From Calothrix sp. PCC 7716 (GTDB lineage: Bacteria > Cyanobacteriota > Cyanobacteriia > Cyanobacteriales > Nostocaceae), in assembly GCF_019977735.1 (NCBI RefSeq), contig NZ_AP025018.1:7754580-7818579 (forward strand): a stretch of DNA of 64,000 nt, written 5' to 3'. Below, one piece after another: positions 35,475 to 45,310 of this stretch. The translations under genes were made by a program, and so were the position numbers. Under the pieces are notes generated by a model. The model worked only from the letters and a program-made list of their open reading frames with translations. It had not been told where the DNA came from and made no database searches. Numbering within the stretch: position 1 is the stretch's first letter; every line of letters starts with the position of its first letter.

Positions 35475-37817
35475 ATGACTATTACTCCAGAGCGGGAGCC
35501 GAAGGCTAGGGTGGTGGTTGATAATGACCCGGTTCCTACTTCGTTTGAAAAGTGGTCGCAACCAGGACATTTTGACCGCACTCTAGCAAGAGGTCCTAAA
35601 ACCACTACTTGGATTTGGAATTTACATGCATTAGCTCATGATTTTGATACTCATACCAGTGATTTAGAGGATGTTTCTCGCAAAATTTTCGCTGCTCATT
35701 TTGGGCATTTGGCGGTTGTGTTTCTCTGGTTGAGCGGAATGTATTTTCACGGCGCCAGATTTTCTAATTTTGAGTCTTGGATGCAAAATCCAAATGGTGT
35801 ACACCCTAGCGCTCAAGTTGTCTGGAATATTTTTGGACAAGAGATTTTGAATGCTGATATGGGAGATGGGTTCCACGGCATTAGAATTACTTCCGGACTA
35901 TTCCAAATGTGGCGCGGTGAAGGTTTTACTATGAACTTTCAGCTGTATTGCACGGCTATTGGCGCCTTAGTGATGGCTGTGTTGATGTTATTTGCTGGTT
36001 GGTTCCATTATCATAAACGGGCGCCTAAGCTCGAATGGTTCCAAAATGTAGAGTCAATGCTCAATCACCACATAGCAGGGTTACTTGGTTTAGGTAGTTT
36101 GGGATGGACAGGACACTTGATTCATGTGGCATTACCAACGAATAAAGTGCTTGATGCTGGAGTACCTTTATCAAAAGTCCCTTTACCTCACGAATTTATT
36201 CTTAACCCTAGCTTGATGCACGAATTGTATCCTCATGCTGACTGGGGATTTGTGAAAGGGGTAGTGCCATTCTTTACTTTGAATTGGGGTCGTTTTTCTG
36301 ATTTTCTGACCTTCAATGGTGGTTTAAATCCTGTTACAGGAGGATTGTGGCTTACTGATATTGCCCATCACCACTTAGCAATAGCTGTATTATTTATCTT
36401 TGCAGGTCATTTATATCGGACAAATTGGAACATCGGTCGCAATATCAAAGAAGTATTAGAGGCACATAGAGGTCCATTTACAGGCACTGGACATAAGGGA
36501 CTGTATGAAGTTCTTACGACTTCTTGGCACGCGCAGCTAGCTATTAATTTAGCAATGTTGGGTTCTTTAAGTATTATCATTGCACATCATATGTATGCAA
36601 TGCCACCTTATCCCTACTTAGCAACTGATTATGCGACGGCTACATCTTTGTTTACACATCATATCTGGATTGGAGGTTTTCTAATAGTTGGTGGCGCCGC
36701 TCATGCTGCAATATATATGGTGCGAGACTATGACCCAGCTATTAATAACAACAACAATTTAGACAGGGTGTTACGACACAGAGATGCAATTATCTCCCAC
36801 CTTGCTTGGGTGTGTCAGTTCTTAGGTTTCCATAGCTTTGCGATATACTGCCATAACGACACAATGCGCGCGTTTGGTCGTCCTCAAGATATGTTCTCGG
36901 ATACGGGAATTCAATTACAGCCAATCTTTGCACAGTGGATACAACATATACATACTGCTGCAATTGGAAATCCTGGTTTACATCCTGCGCTAGCTCTGGG
37001 TAGTGTATTTGGCGGTTTGCGGAATTTACATACTACTGGACTAGGCGCCACTGCTCCAGGTTTACACGAACCTGTAAGTTATGTATTTGGTGGTGGTATT
37101 GTCGCAGTCGGTGGTAAAGTCGCAATGATGCCAATGACTTTAGGAACAGCAGATTTTTTAATTCACCACATCCATGCTTTTACAATTCACGTTACGGTAC
37201 TAGTACTACTCAAAGGTGTACTGTTTGCTCGTAGTTCTCGTTTAATACCAGATAAAGCGAACTTAGGTTTCCGTTTCCCTTGCGATGGTCCAGGTCGTGG
37301 TGGTACATGTCAAGTTTCCGCTTGGGACCATGTTTTCCTAGGATTATTTTGGATGTACAACTCCTTATCAATGGTTATTTTCCACTTCTTCTGGAAAATG
37401 CAATCTGATGTTTGGGGAACTGTTGGCGCCGATGGGGTAGTAACACACATCACGGGTGGAAACTTTGCCATGTCGTCAATAACAAATAACGGCTGGTTGC
37501 GAGACTTCTTGTGGGCACAGTCAGCACAAGTAATTACATCTTACAATTCAGCGCTTTCAGGTTATGGGCTAATGTTTCTTGCAGGACACTTTGTGTTTGG
37601 TTTTAGTTTGATGTTCTTATTTAGTGGTCGTGGCTACTGGCAAGAATTGATTGAATCTATTGTGTGGGCACATAACAAGTTGAAAATAACTCCAGCTATA
37701 CAACCACGTGCGTTGAGCATTATTCAAGGACGCGCAGTTGGAGTAGCACATTATTTACTAGGAGGAATCGTTACGACTTGGGCCTTCTTCCTCGCACGGA
37801 TGTCTGCTATTGGATGA
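35475..37817 (+). CDS. psaA2: photosystem I PsaA, far-red paralogue (PsaA2)
   Basis: A 780-residue PSI core protein with eleven membrane helices. The FX iron-sulfur loop with its cysteines is intact ([12 protein letters not shown]), and the paired His-rich helices are typical ([37 protein letters not shown]). An excellent AGGAGGT at about 35462-35468 precedes the ATG. Length is slightly above the usual ~750 residues. It is transcribed with psaB2 104 bp downstream. Placement in the island identifies it as the copy that binds chlorophyll f in far-red-grown cells. Confidence 0.96.
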   Translation: MTITPEREPKARVVVDNDPVPTSFEKWSQPGHFDRTLARGPKTTTWIWNLHALAHDFDTHTSDLEDVSRKIFAAHFGHLAVVFLWLSGMYFHGARFSNFESWMQNPNGVHPSAQVVWNIFGQEILNADMGDGFHGIRITSGLFQMWRGEGFTMNFQLYCTAIGALVMAVLMLFAGWFHYHKRAPKLEWFQNVESMLNHHIAGLLGLGSLGWTGHLIHVALPTNKVLDAGVPLSKVPLPHEFILNPSLMHELYPHADWGFVKGVVPFFTLNWGRFSDFLTFNGGLNPVTGGLWLTDIAHHHLAIAVLFIFAGHLYRTNWNIGRNIKEVLEAHRGPFTGTGHKGLYEVLTTSWHAQLAINLAMLGSLSIIIAHHMYAMPPYPYLATDYATATSLFTHHIWIGGFLIVGGAAHAAIYMVRDYDPAINNNNNLDRVLRHRDAIISHLAWVCQFLGFHSFAIYCHNDTMRAFGRPQDMFSDTGIQLQPIFAQWIQHIHTAAIGNPGLHPALALGSVFGGLRNLHTTGLGATAPGLHEPVSYVFGGGIVAVGGKVAMMPMTLGTADFLIHHIHAFTIHVTVLVLLKGVLFARSSRLIPDKANLGFRFPCDGPGRGGTCQVSAWDHVFLGLFWMYNSLSMVIFHFFWKMQSDVWGTVGADGVVTHITGGNFAMSSITNNGWLRDFLWAQSAQVITSYNSALSGYGLMFLAGHFVFGFSLMFLFSGRGYWQELIESIVWAHNKLKITPAIQPRALSIIQGRAVGVAHYLLGGIVTTWAFFLARMSAIG

Positions 37818-37831
37818 GTGCAAATCGTAAT

Positions 37832-37870
37832 AAGCACTTTAGTGCTTTATATGCAAGCACTGAAGTGCTT
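37832..37870. repeat. two short palindromes between psaA2 and psaB2
   Basis: AAGCACTTTAGTGCTT (37832-37847) and AAGCACTGAAGTGCTT (37855-37870) are near-identical 16-bp dyads in the 104-bp intergenic gap. They are similar in style to the dyad between psbD and psbC at 20613-20630, hinting at a common element between co-transcribed photosystem genes. Confidence 0.5.
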
Positions 37871-37921
37871 ACAACGAGCTTACAACAAACATTCCCAAAA
37901 TCAAATGAAAAATAAAAAATT

Positions 37922-40144
37922 ATGGCTACAAAATTTCCCAAATTTAGCCAAGATTTAGCGCAAGACCCAACAACCCGGCGTGTTTGGTATACAATTGCGA
38001 CTGCTCACGATTTTGAAAGTCATGATGGCATGACCGAAGAAAATCTTTATCAAAAGATTTTTGCTTCTCACTTCGGTCACATAGCAATTATCTTTCTATG
38101 GGCATCGGGTATCTTGTTTCATGTAGCTTGGCAAGGTAATTATGAATTGTGGATTACAGACCCAGTACATATTCGTCCCATCGCACATGCAATTTGGGAT
38201 GCTCAATTTGGCCCTCCAGCAATTCAAGCTTTTACCCGAGCAGGCGCCGGCAACCCTGTAGATATTTGTTATTCTGGTGTTTATCATTGGTGGTACACTA
38301 TCGGTATACGAACGAATAATGATTTGTACATAGGCGCCTTGTTCTTAATACTACTTGCATCAGTGTTCTTATTCGCTGGCTGGTTGCATTTAAAGCCAAG
38401 ATTTAGACCAACTCTAGCCTGGTTTAAGAACAGTGAATCGCGTCTAAATCATCACTTAGCAGGTTTATTTGGTGTTAGCTCTTTAGCTTGGGCAGGACAT
38501 TTAATACATGTTGCTATTCCCGAATCACGCGGAGTTCATGTAGGTTGGAATAATTTTCTAGCAGTGGCACCGCATCCCAAAGGATTGATACCATTTTTTA
38601 CAGGTAATTGGGCAGCTTATGCTCAAAATTCTGATACTGCAAACCATGTATTTGGAACATCGCAAGGCGCAGGTACGGCAATACTGACGTTTTTGGGTGG
38701 TTTTCATCCTCAAACACAGTCACTGTGGTTGACGGATATGGCACATCACCATCTGGCAATAGCAGTTATCTTGATTGTTGCTGGTCATATGTATCGTACT
38801 AATTGGAGTATTGGTCATAGCATTAAAGAAATGCTTAACGCCAAAACATTCTTTAGTACGAAAGTAGAAGGTCAATTTAACCTACCCCACCAAGGACTGT
38901 ACGATACAATAAACAACTCCTTGCATTTCCAATTATCTTTAGCACTAGCTTGTTTAGGTGTAGCAAGTTCTTTAACTGCCCAACACATGTATTCGATGCC
39001 ACCTTATGCATTCATTGCCAAAGATTTTACAACGATGGCATCGTTGTATACACATCACCAATACATAGCTGGCTTTTTAATGGTAGGCGCCTTTGCTCAC
39101 GCGGCAATATTCTGGATAAAAGATTATGACCCAGAGCAAAATAAGGGCAATGTCTTAGAACGAATGTTAAAGCACAAAGAAGCGATTATTTCGCATCTAA
39201 GCTGGGTATCCTTATTTTTAGGATTTCACACCTTCGGACTATACGTTCACAATGACGTAGAAGTAGCTTTTGGCGCCTCAGAAAAGCAAATACTCATAGA
39301 ACCAGTGTTTGCTCAGTTTATCCAATCTGCTCACGGTAAGGTGCTGTACGGATTTAACACATTACTATCAAATTCCGATAGTATAGCTTCTACAGCTTGG
39401 CCAAATCATGCCAACGTATGGCTACCTGGTTGGTTAGAAGCAGTCAACAACGGTACAAACTCATTATTCCTGACAATTGGCCCTGGTGACTTTTATGTTC
39501 ACCATGCAATTGCTCTTGGTCTACATGTTACAACCTTAATTTTGGTAAAAGGCGCCTTAGACGCGCGTGGTTCCAAACTAATGCCAGATAAAAAAGACTT
39601 TGGCTATGCATTCCCATGTGATGGGCCAGGTCGAGGTGGTACATGTGATATCTCTGCTTGGGATTCATTTTACTTAGCAATGTTCTGGATGCTTAACACA
39701 TTAGGATGGATTACATTCTACTGGCACTGGAAACATTTATGTATCTGGCAAGGAAACGTAGCTCAGTTTAATGAAAACTCAACTTATCTAATGGGATGGT
39801 TCCGCGATTATCTTTGGGCAAACTCCGCACAATTAATTAACGGTTACAATCCATACGGAACAAGTAACTTAGCAATATGGGCTTGGATGTTCTTATTTGG
39901 ACACTTAGCTTGGGCAGTTAGCTTCATGTTCTTAATAACTTGGCGAGGATACTGGCAAGAATTAATTGAAACCCTAGCTTGGGCACATGAACAAACACCC
40001 TTATCTTTCGGATATTGGAGAGATAAACCCGTAGCATTATCAATAGTGCAAGCGCGCTTAGTTGGTTTAACTCACTTTACCGTTGGATACATCGCCACAT
40101 ATGGAGCATTCTTAATTGCCTCCACCGCAGGCAAATTTGGATAA
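37922..40144 (+). CDS. psaB2: photosystem I PsaB, far-red paralogue (PsaB2)
   Basis: A 740-residue PSI core protein starting [20 protein letters not shown], the standard PsaB N-terminus. The FX loop cysteines are retained ([12 protein letters not shown]), with the neighbouring [14 protein letters not shown], and eleven hydrophobic helices are visible. Length equals the family norm. It pairs with PsaA2 to form the far-red PSI heterodimer. The following 1.3 kb separates it from psaL2 and holds repeats and a decayed IS. Confidence 0.96.
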   Translation: MATKFPKFSQDLAQDPTTRRVWYTIATAHDFESHDGMTEENLYQKIFASHFGHIAIIFLWASGILFHVAWQGNYELWITDPVHIRPIAHAIWDAQFGPPAIQAFTRAGAGNPVDICYSGVYHWWYTIGIRTNNDLYIGALFLILLASVFLFAGWLHLKPRFRPTLAWFKNSESRLNHHLAGLFGVSSLAWAGHLIHVAIPESRGVHVGWNNFLAVAPHPKGLIPFFTGNWAAYAQNSDTANHVFGTSQGAGTAILTFLGGFHPQTQSLWLTDMAHHHLAIAVILIVAGHMYRTNWSIGHSIKEMLNAKTFFSTKVEGQFNLPHQGLYDTINNSLHFQLSLALACLGVASSLTAQHMYSMPPYAFIAKDFTTMASLYTHHQYIAGFLMVGAFAHAAIFWIKDYDPEQNKGNVLERMLKHKEAIISHLSWVSLFLGFHTFGLYVHNDVEVAFGASEKQILIEPVFAQFIQSAHGKVLYGFNTLLSNSDSIASTAWPNHANVWLPGWLEAVNNGTNSLFLTIGPGDFYVHHAIALGLHVTTLILVKGALDARGSKLMPDKKDFGYAFPCDGPGRGGTCDISAWDSFYLAMFWMLNTLGWITFYWHWKHLCIWQGNVAQFNENSTYLMGWFRDYLWANSAQLINGYNPYGTSNLAIWAWMFLFGHLAWAVSFMFLITWRGYWQELIETLAWAHEQTPLSFGYWRDKPVALSIVQARLVGLTHFTVGYIATYGAFLIASTAGKFG

Positions 40145-40150
40145 TTAGCC

Positions 40151-40245
40151 ATCTTGTGGAATAAGTATCTTGTGGAATAAGTATCTTGTGGAATAAGTAT
40201 CTTGTGGAATGAGTATCTTGTGGAATGGGCATCCTTGCCCGTTCC
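40151..40245. repeat. 16-bp tandem repeat ending in the interspersed hairpin repeat
   Basis: Nearly five copies of ATCTTGTGGAATAAGT (40151-40230) run into ATCCTTGCCCGTTCC, part of the GTGGAGC-GGGCATCC dispersed element. It looks like a local expansion of the repeat's outer arm. The rest of 40246-41464 is non-coding, with GCCCCCC-type fragments near 40432-40480. Confidence 0.75.
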
Positions 40246-41143
40246 AAATATAAAACTTTTTTGTAACATTTACCATTGCTTTTTAATCATGGAAACATTA
40301 TTAATAAATATACCAACTTAAATAAATTATTTACCCACCGCTTCATTAGAAAAATTAATCATTCGACCTCTTCTCCTAACCTTTAGCCAATTGTTAGGGG
40401 ATTTTCTTATGTATTCAATAGCTTTTTAATCCCCCCTAGCCCCCCTTAATAAGGAGGGAACAAGAAAGAGGGGATTTATAGTTCTTTTTACTAAATAAAA
40501 AGCGAGTTTATAGCTAGGTTGTTGACTTTGTGGGAAATTAGCCGAAAAAACTTCATGCTATTTTTGTGTCGTCGTAACTCGGACTCAACATGCGAGGTTT
40601 TCGACCAACTCTTTCTTTACAAAGCACGCTCCGATTCTAAAAATAAAAAATCACTCCCGGTTAAAAAATCAAAAAAATCAGTGCATTAATAGTATCGGCT
40701 CAATATGTTGGGGTAAGTAGTTGTTATGTGGTGTTTTTGAATAAATTTATTATTCTTACAAATCACTTAAGCCATGCGGGCGCCTTGCGCCGCTGCGCCA
40801 CATAACTCTGCTTTAAATAATAAATTATTAATTGAATTAAACGTTTGGTCTTTTTACTTGCCTTGCTGAAACTCATCTGGTCTTAAAATGAGTCAAAAAC
40901 TATAGCGACCAATAGATGCTCCACAAATCCAATACAATTTAAAATATATACAATAGCCATGCTGTGTTCTAATAAAAACGCTTGTCTTGGAAACTTAGGC
41001 AGGATGGAAACCGACACCGCAAACGTTTCCGCATAACTTTGTTATCAGTAAATAGGTTTATTAAGAAATAAAGAGTTTTTCACAATTATCATAAAGCCCA
41101 AACGTGTTGGGGAAGGAGTGCCTTCCCCAAACCCCAACCCGGT

Positions 41144-41199
41144 ACCTGTTTTTTACTGACTTGAGTGCCCTATCGGTCACTAGTCAGTAAAAAACAGGT
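41144..41199. repeat. 17-bp perfect inverted repeat, terminator- or MITE-like
   Basis: ACCTGTTTTTTACTGAC (41144-41160) is repeated in exact inverse orientation at 41183-41199 around a 22-nt spacer. A direct part-copy (AACAGGT) follows at 41210. It lies 265 bp from the transposase remnant and might be linked to that insertion, or be an independent small element. Confidence 0.5.
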
Positions 41200-41464
41200 T
41201 AGTAAAAATAAACAGGTCGTTATATACCAAATATGAACTTAAAATATAATACTAACAAAAACTATATTCACAAGAGCGCGGAGGTTATAAGCTTCAGCTT
41301 GTAACCACGCCACGGCGCCTATAATCAAGCGAATAAATATAATATTCTAAAATACGCACAGAAGTTAATACATGAAAAAGTGATTGGATTGTGGGTATTT
41401 CATCTTATTTACACTCTAAAGTTTTAAGTTTTGTAAACAGCTTTTAATACGTAAGTATTTACGA

Positions 41465-43042
41465 TTATATATTGTCATTATAACTAGAAAATACAATTCT
41501 TCTCTTTGAAAGCATTGATTGTCCAAAAACTTTAGTTAACCAAATTTCTAGGTCAGCATATCGAACTGTTTCTAATGCTTGTTTTACCACTGAAGTAGTT
41601 AGATTCATAGTGCATAAAGAAATATTCAAAATCATTTGACCCATCTGTTTTATTGGAGATTTAGAAGAAAACTGCTTGTATTTACCAAAAATTGACTCAA
41701 GCACATCAGAAGTTCCCAAAAAAGTCTGTCCTTCAGGAATCTGACTACTTTCGCTGGTAATAAATTCAAGAATATTTTGTCTAAAATTCGAGCTTAAATT
41801 TGTATTTAACAAAACTTCGTCTAGCTCAAAAATATCTACAGATTGTTGGTTAATTCCACAAGTTTTTAACTGAGTTTCTAAGTTCCTTGTAGTTGTAACC
41901 ATTTGGCTCCAAATCAAAATTTCATTTTGATAGTTATTTAACCATGCAAACTTTTCTTTCAATTTTTCGTTTAAGATATCTGGCTCAATATTTGGTGCCA
42001 ATCCAATTATTATTTCAATTGGAGCATTTAAGACCATTTGTGCCCAATTAATCAAACTTTCAATATTAAAATAACGACACAGAGAACGTTGAGATGGAGG
42101 AGATAGAAATGCTAATTCTGTCTGTTGAAGTTTTCGACGGCACTGATTACACTCAACCCGAAAGGATTGATATTTATCCGACCTCTCTAACTCATATTTA
42201 ATAAATAAAGCCATTGCATGAGTTACATCGTAAGTATAAACAACATCAGGATATTTTTCTTTATAAAGTCTGATTCCTCTTTCAAGGTCGCTGCCGTGGT
42301 CAGATACTATTTGTAATGGATAACCAACCTTATTACTCAATTCAGTCAATTTTTGCTCAATTAGCTCCCCTTTGGTCGAGTACATAATTTCAATCGCTAA
42401 AAGTTGAACATCAGTCAGGCGATAAACCTCGTTTTGAAGGTAAAACACTTTGTTCAAAATATTCTTGAGTAACTCCTAACACCACTAAGCATTTTTGTGT
42501 CCCTAGTTCTACTGTTAAGTCAATAATAAAAATCCAATCAGTTCGATATTCTTTTTCTCTATTCAACTCATATAAACCAATGCGACCTAGCCATTTTCTA
42601 ATAATGCTAAAACTTGGTGCCTCCAGAGACGTGAATTCTTCATATAACCCGAAGATTTTTCCAACTCCTCGTAAACTACTTCCACAGTTAATTATTTCTT
42701 TCACCGCAAGTTGCACAGTTTGAACGCAGTAATGATGACCACTTGCTCTGACTGTTTCTGTTTGAGGACTTGAAATTATGTCCGATTCAAAGTTCACATC
42801 CCCTTTTTTTGCCCATCAACTGATTGGGTGGCTTTTGAACGTAATTGGTTTTCAGCCTCCATTGCACGCTTTTTCCAATTTTTCCTTGAAAGTGACAAAT
42901 CTCTAACCTTTATCTCAAGCGCTCTAAGCCTTTCTTGCTTATCTAGAGCTTTTTCTTTCCAATTGTCTCTACTTAGCCTAAATAAACGCGCCAAGCGACT
43001 TACTGGACTTTTAAACTCATTCATCACAAACCAGCTCCCCAA
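41465..43042 (-). pseudogene. frameshifted transposase of an unclassified IS
   Basis: Three overlapping minus-strand frames together make one transposase-like protein: 42794-43042 (82 aa, Lys/Arg-rich coiled coil), 42411-42797 (128 aa, with GLYEEFTSLEAPSFSIIRKWLGRIGLYEL) and 41465-42457 (330 aa, with QIVSDHGSDLERGI, a likely acidic catalytic block). The first two overlap by ATGA, the second and third by 47 bp; a frameshift near 42440-42450 separates VLGVTQEYFEQ from its continuation NKVFYLQNEVYRL. Programmed frameshifting is possible but decay is simpler. Clear terminal repeats were not found. It splits psaB2 from psaL2. Confidence 0.65.
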
Positions 43043-43121
43043 GCCTGGGTATAAAACGACATATATCCTGTATGAAGAAATATCATCACGAGGCGCCCAA
43101 AGTCAACACCCTAGTTTATAG

Positions 43122-43156
43122 CCCCCCTTATTAAGGGGGGGTTGGGGGGATTTAAT
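43122..43156. repeat. GCCCCCCTTATTAAGGGGGG hairpin repeat
   Basis: A C-run, TTATTAA and a G-run form a perfect hairpin followed by TTGGGGGGATTTA. A near-identical copy is at 55097-55130, with shorter relatives at about 32146 and 40432. It is a dispersed element; when next to a gene end it can mimic a terminator. Confidence 0.6.
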
Positions 43157-43343
43157 TTAAATTTAACTTTTGTAACAATATATTTATAAATAGCGATAAA
43201 ATTGTTTTAATAAAAATATAAAACAGACTAAAAATTGTGAAAAACTATAAATGCTATTCTTTGATTTGCTCAAAATCTTTAATCTCATTCTCAACAAAGC
43301 AAAGAATCTAAAAATCTGCATAAATTAAATCTGATGTAGCACT

Positions 43344-43856
43344 ATGACAAACCTAGATAATGACATCATCAAACCCTTTAGAGGCGACCCATTCGTCGCC
43401 AATCTTTCCACACCCATCACCGACTCACCCCTAGCCAGAGCCTTTATAAACAACCTACCTGCATACCGTCAAGGATTAACTCCTTTTATGCGAGGACTAG
43501 AAATAGGTATGGCACACGGATACTTCCTTGTTGGACCAGAAGTAGTAGTTGGTCCACTGCGAGAAACCGCTCACGGCGCCAACTTAAGCGGACTAATTAC
43601 CGCAATTTTTATCACAGCATCAGCCTGTCTAGGAATATCTATCTTTGCCCTTACGACATTTCAAGGCAACCCCAGAGGCGCCTATAGTTCCTACAGCAGA
43701 GACTTCTTACGACCATTAAGAAAGCGCGAAGAATGGAATCAACTGAACGCAGGAGTATTTCTTGGAGCAATGGGAGGCGCCATCTTTGCCTATTTACTCC
43801 TAGAAAACTTTACTGACTTAGACGCAATTTTACGTGGTGCCGTCAATATAAATTAG
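43344..43856 (+). CDS. psaL2: photosystem I subunit XI, far-red paralogue (PsaL2)
   Basis: A 170-residue PsaL, the subunit that links PSI monomers into trimers or tetramers. Visible family features are DDIIKPFRGDPFVANLSTPI-type N-terminus (here DNDIIKPFRGDPFVANLSTP), NLPAYRQGLTPFMRGLEIGMAHGYFLVGP, and two or three membrane helices ending FAYLLLENF. It is followed 12 bp later by psaI2, as in ordinary psaL-psaI pairs. It is separated from psaB2 by the IS remnant but still belongs to the island by content. Confidence 0.94.
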   Translation: MTNLDNDIIKPFRGDPFVANLSTPITDSPLARAFINNLPAYRQGLTPFMRGLEIGMAHGYFLVGPEVVVGPLRETAHGANLSGLITAIFITASACLGISIFALTTFQGNPRGAYSSYSRDFLRPLRKREEWNQLNAGVFLGAMGGAIFAYLLLENFTDLDAILRGAVNIN

Positions 43857-43868
43857 GAGCATTACAAA

Positions 43869-44108
43869 ATGACAACAGACATGACACAACTGACAGGTCA
43901 ATATGCAGCAGCATGGTTGCCTTGGATAATGATACCCTTAGTTTTTTACATCCTTCCTTTTCCAGTATTTGCTCTCGCTTTCTTATGGATAGAAAAAGAA
44001 AACATCGAAGAAGAAAGGACTTCTCTACTGATAGATACACCAATGGGTAGTATCCCCAGTATGACTCTAGAACCTACTATTGAAGAAAACGAAGATTTAG
44101 ATATGTAA
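43869..44108 (+). CDS. psaI2: photosystem I subunit VIII, far-red paralogue with long tail (PsaI2)
   Basis: A 79-residue protein. Residues 14-43 (AAAWLPWIMIPLVFYILPFP and onward to WIEKE) are the PsaI membrane helix with its conserved W-L-P-W-I-M-IP. Ordinary PsaI is only about 38-46 residues; here a further ~35-residue hydrophilic, acidic tail (EEERTSLLIDTPMGSIPSMT...DLDM) follows. It sits next to PsaL in PSI. The stop codon ends 1 bp before the convergent dprA stop, so no stop-codon read-through is needed to explain the length. Confidence 0.88.
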   Translation: MTTDMTQLTGQYAAAWLPWIMIPLVFYILPFPVFALAFLWIEKENIEEERTSLLIDTPMGSIPSMTLEPTIEENEDLDM

Positions 44109-44109
44109 A

Positions 44110-45228
44110 TTAACAACGTTGATAGCGCATCCCTGGTAACTGTGCAATTAAGCCCATTAACTCAAGTTGTAATAGCGCACTAGAAACTAAACCCGGCGCC
44201 ATACCTGTTTGTTGAATAATCACATCAAAAGCAGTAGAGTCCATCGAAACTGTTTCAATAACCTTTTGAAGTTCAGGTTCTAACTCAGGTAAAGCTGTTT
44301 TTACAGTTGCTGGTATTGAATCAAACTGTGGTATGGCTCCTAGCATTTTAATTAACTCATCGAGTTCGCTCGGAATTGGTGTCGCGCCTTGTGTTATCAG
44401 CTTTAAACAACCTTGAGAATTATAATCATCTACTCTACCCGGCAGTGCATATACATCACGTCCAAACTCGTTCGCGTAGTCAGCTGTAATTAAGGCGCCA
44501 GATTTAATAGGCGCCTCAAGTACCAAAACCGCGCGACACAAACCAGCAATAATGCGGTTGCGACGAGGAAAATGTGTGCGGTCGGGTGGAGTTTTGCTTT
44601 TAAATTCGCTGACAACCATTCCTTGCTTTAATATTTGCTGGTAAAGTTTTTGATTTTTGGCAGGGTAGACAACATCAACACCTGTACCCAGAACAGCAAT
44701 AGTGCGTCCGTCTGCTTTCAATGCAGCAATATGACTTTCACTATCAATTCCCTCTGCCATTCCCGAAACAACTGTAAACCCATTTTTTGCAAGCGCAGTA
44801 CTAATTTGCCTAGTCCAGCGAATACCATACTCACTCGGTTGTCGTGTCCCCACAATTCCAATAAGTCCTTTTTGCCCCAAGTTTTCTTCTAATTCAACGA
44901 CGCCGCGATAGTACAAAATAGGTGGAGGACTCGCAGTTTCCATAAGTAAACGCGGGTACTCATCATCAACAGGTGTCCAGAAATAAGGATTTTCTTCAAG
45001 GTGTTGTGCAAGAAACTCTTCTGGATGAATAGTTTTATTGAAATTAGCTCGCTCTTTGCCGACTTTTTGTATCGTGTTGAAACCAAAACCTTCTACGGCG
45101 CCTAATTCACTTAACTTTACTTCCCATGCAGCTTGTAAAGAACCAAAGTGCTGATACAACCGTTGTAATAATACCGGGCCAACACCAGATAATTGCGACC
45201 AAGCTAGCCAATACGCGCGTTCTGACAA
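44110..45228 (-). CDS. dprA: DNA-processing protein DprA
   Basis: A 372-residue DprA/Smf protein, which loads RecA on incoming single-stranded DNA in natural transformation. An N-terminal helix-hairpin-helix/SAM-like region (LAWSQLSGVGPVLLQRLYQHFG) precedes the Rossmann-like core (GIVGTRQPSEYG, VVSGMAEGIDSESHIAAL, FPRRNRIIAGL, EAPIKSGALITADYANEFGRDVYALPG). A C-terminal winged-helix DML1-like domain ends the protein (IQQTGMAPGLVSSALLQLELMGLIAQLPGMRY). All family blocks are intact. It is convergent with psaI2 and marks the right border of the far-red island. Confidence 0.94.
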   Translation of the reverse strand: MSERAYWLAWSQLSGVGPVLLQRLYQHFGSLQAAWEVKLSELGAVEGFGFNTIQKVGKERANFNKTIHPEEFLAQHLEENPYFWTPVDDEYPRLLMETASPPPILYYRGVVELEENLGQKGLIGIVGTRQPSEYGIRWTRQISTALAKNGFTVVSGMAEGIDSESHIAALKADGRTIAVLGTGVDVVYPAKNQKLYQQILKQGMVVSEFKSKTPPDRTHFPRRNRIIAGLCRAVLVLEAPIKSGALITADYANEFGRDVYALPGRVDDYNSQGCLKLITQGATPIPSELDELIKMLGAIPQFDSIPATVKTALPELEPELQKVIETVSMDSTAFDVIIQQTGMAPGLVSSALLQLELMGLIAQLPGMRYQRC

Positions 45229-45310
45229 CTTCCCATCCTCAATAACTATATATAGTATTCCCAGGCACCTGTTTTGGATTTAAAGCTTACGATTAAAATT
45301 TAACTATTTT

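Noticed and set aside
40246-41464. Possible psbH2 or other small photosystem gene in the psaB2-psaL2 gap
   Set aside because: Short frames here were read on both strands; none has a PsbH-like or other single-helix photosystem sequence.
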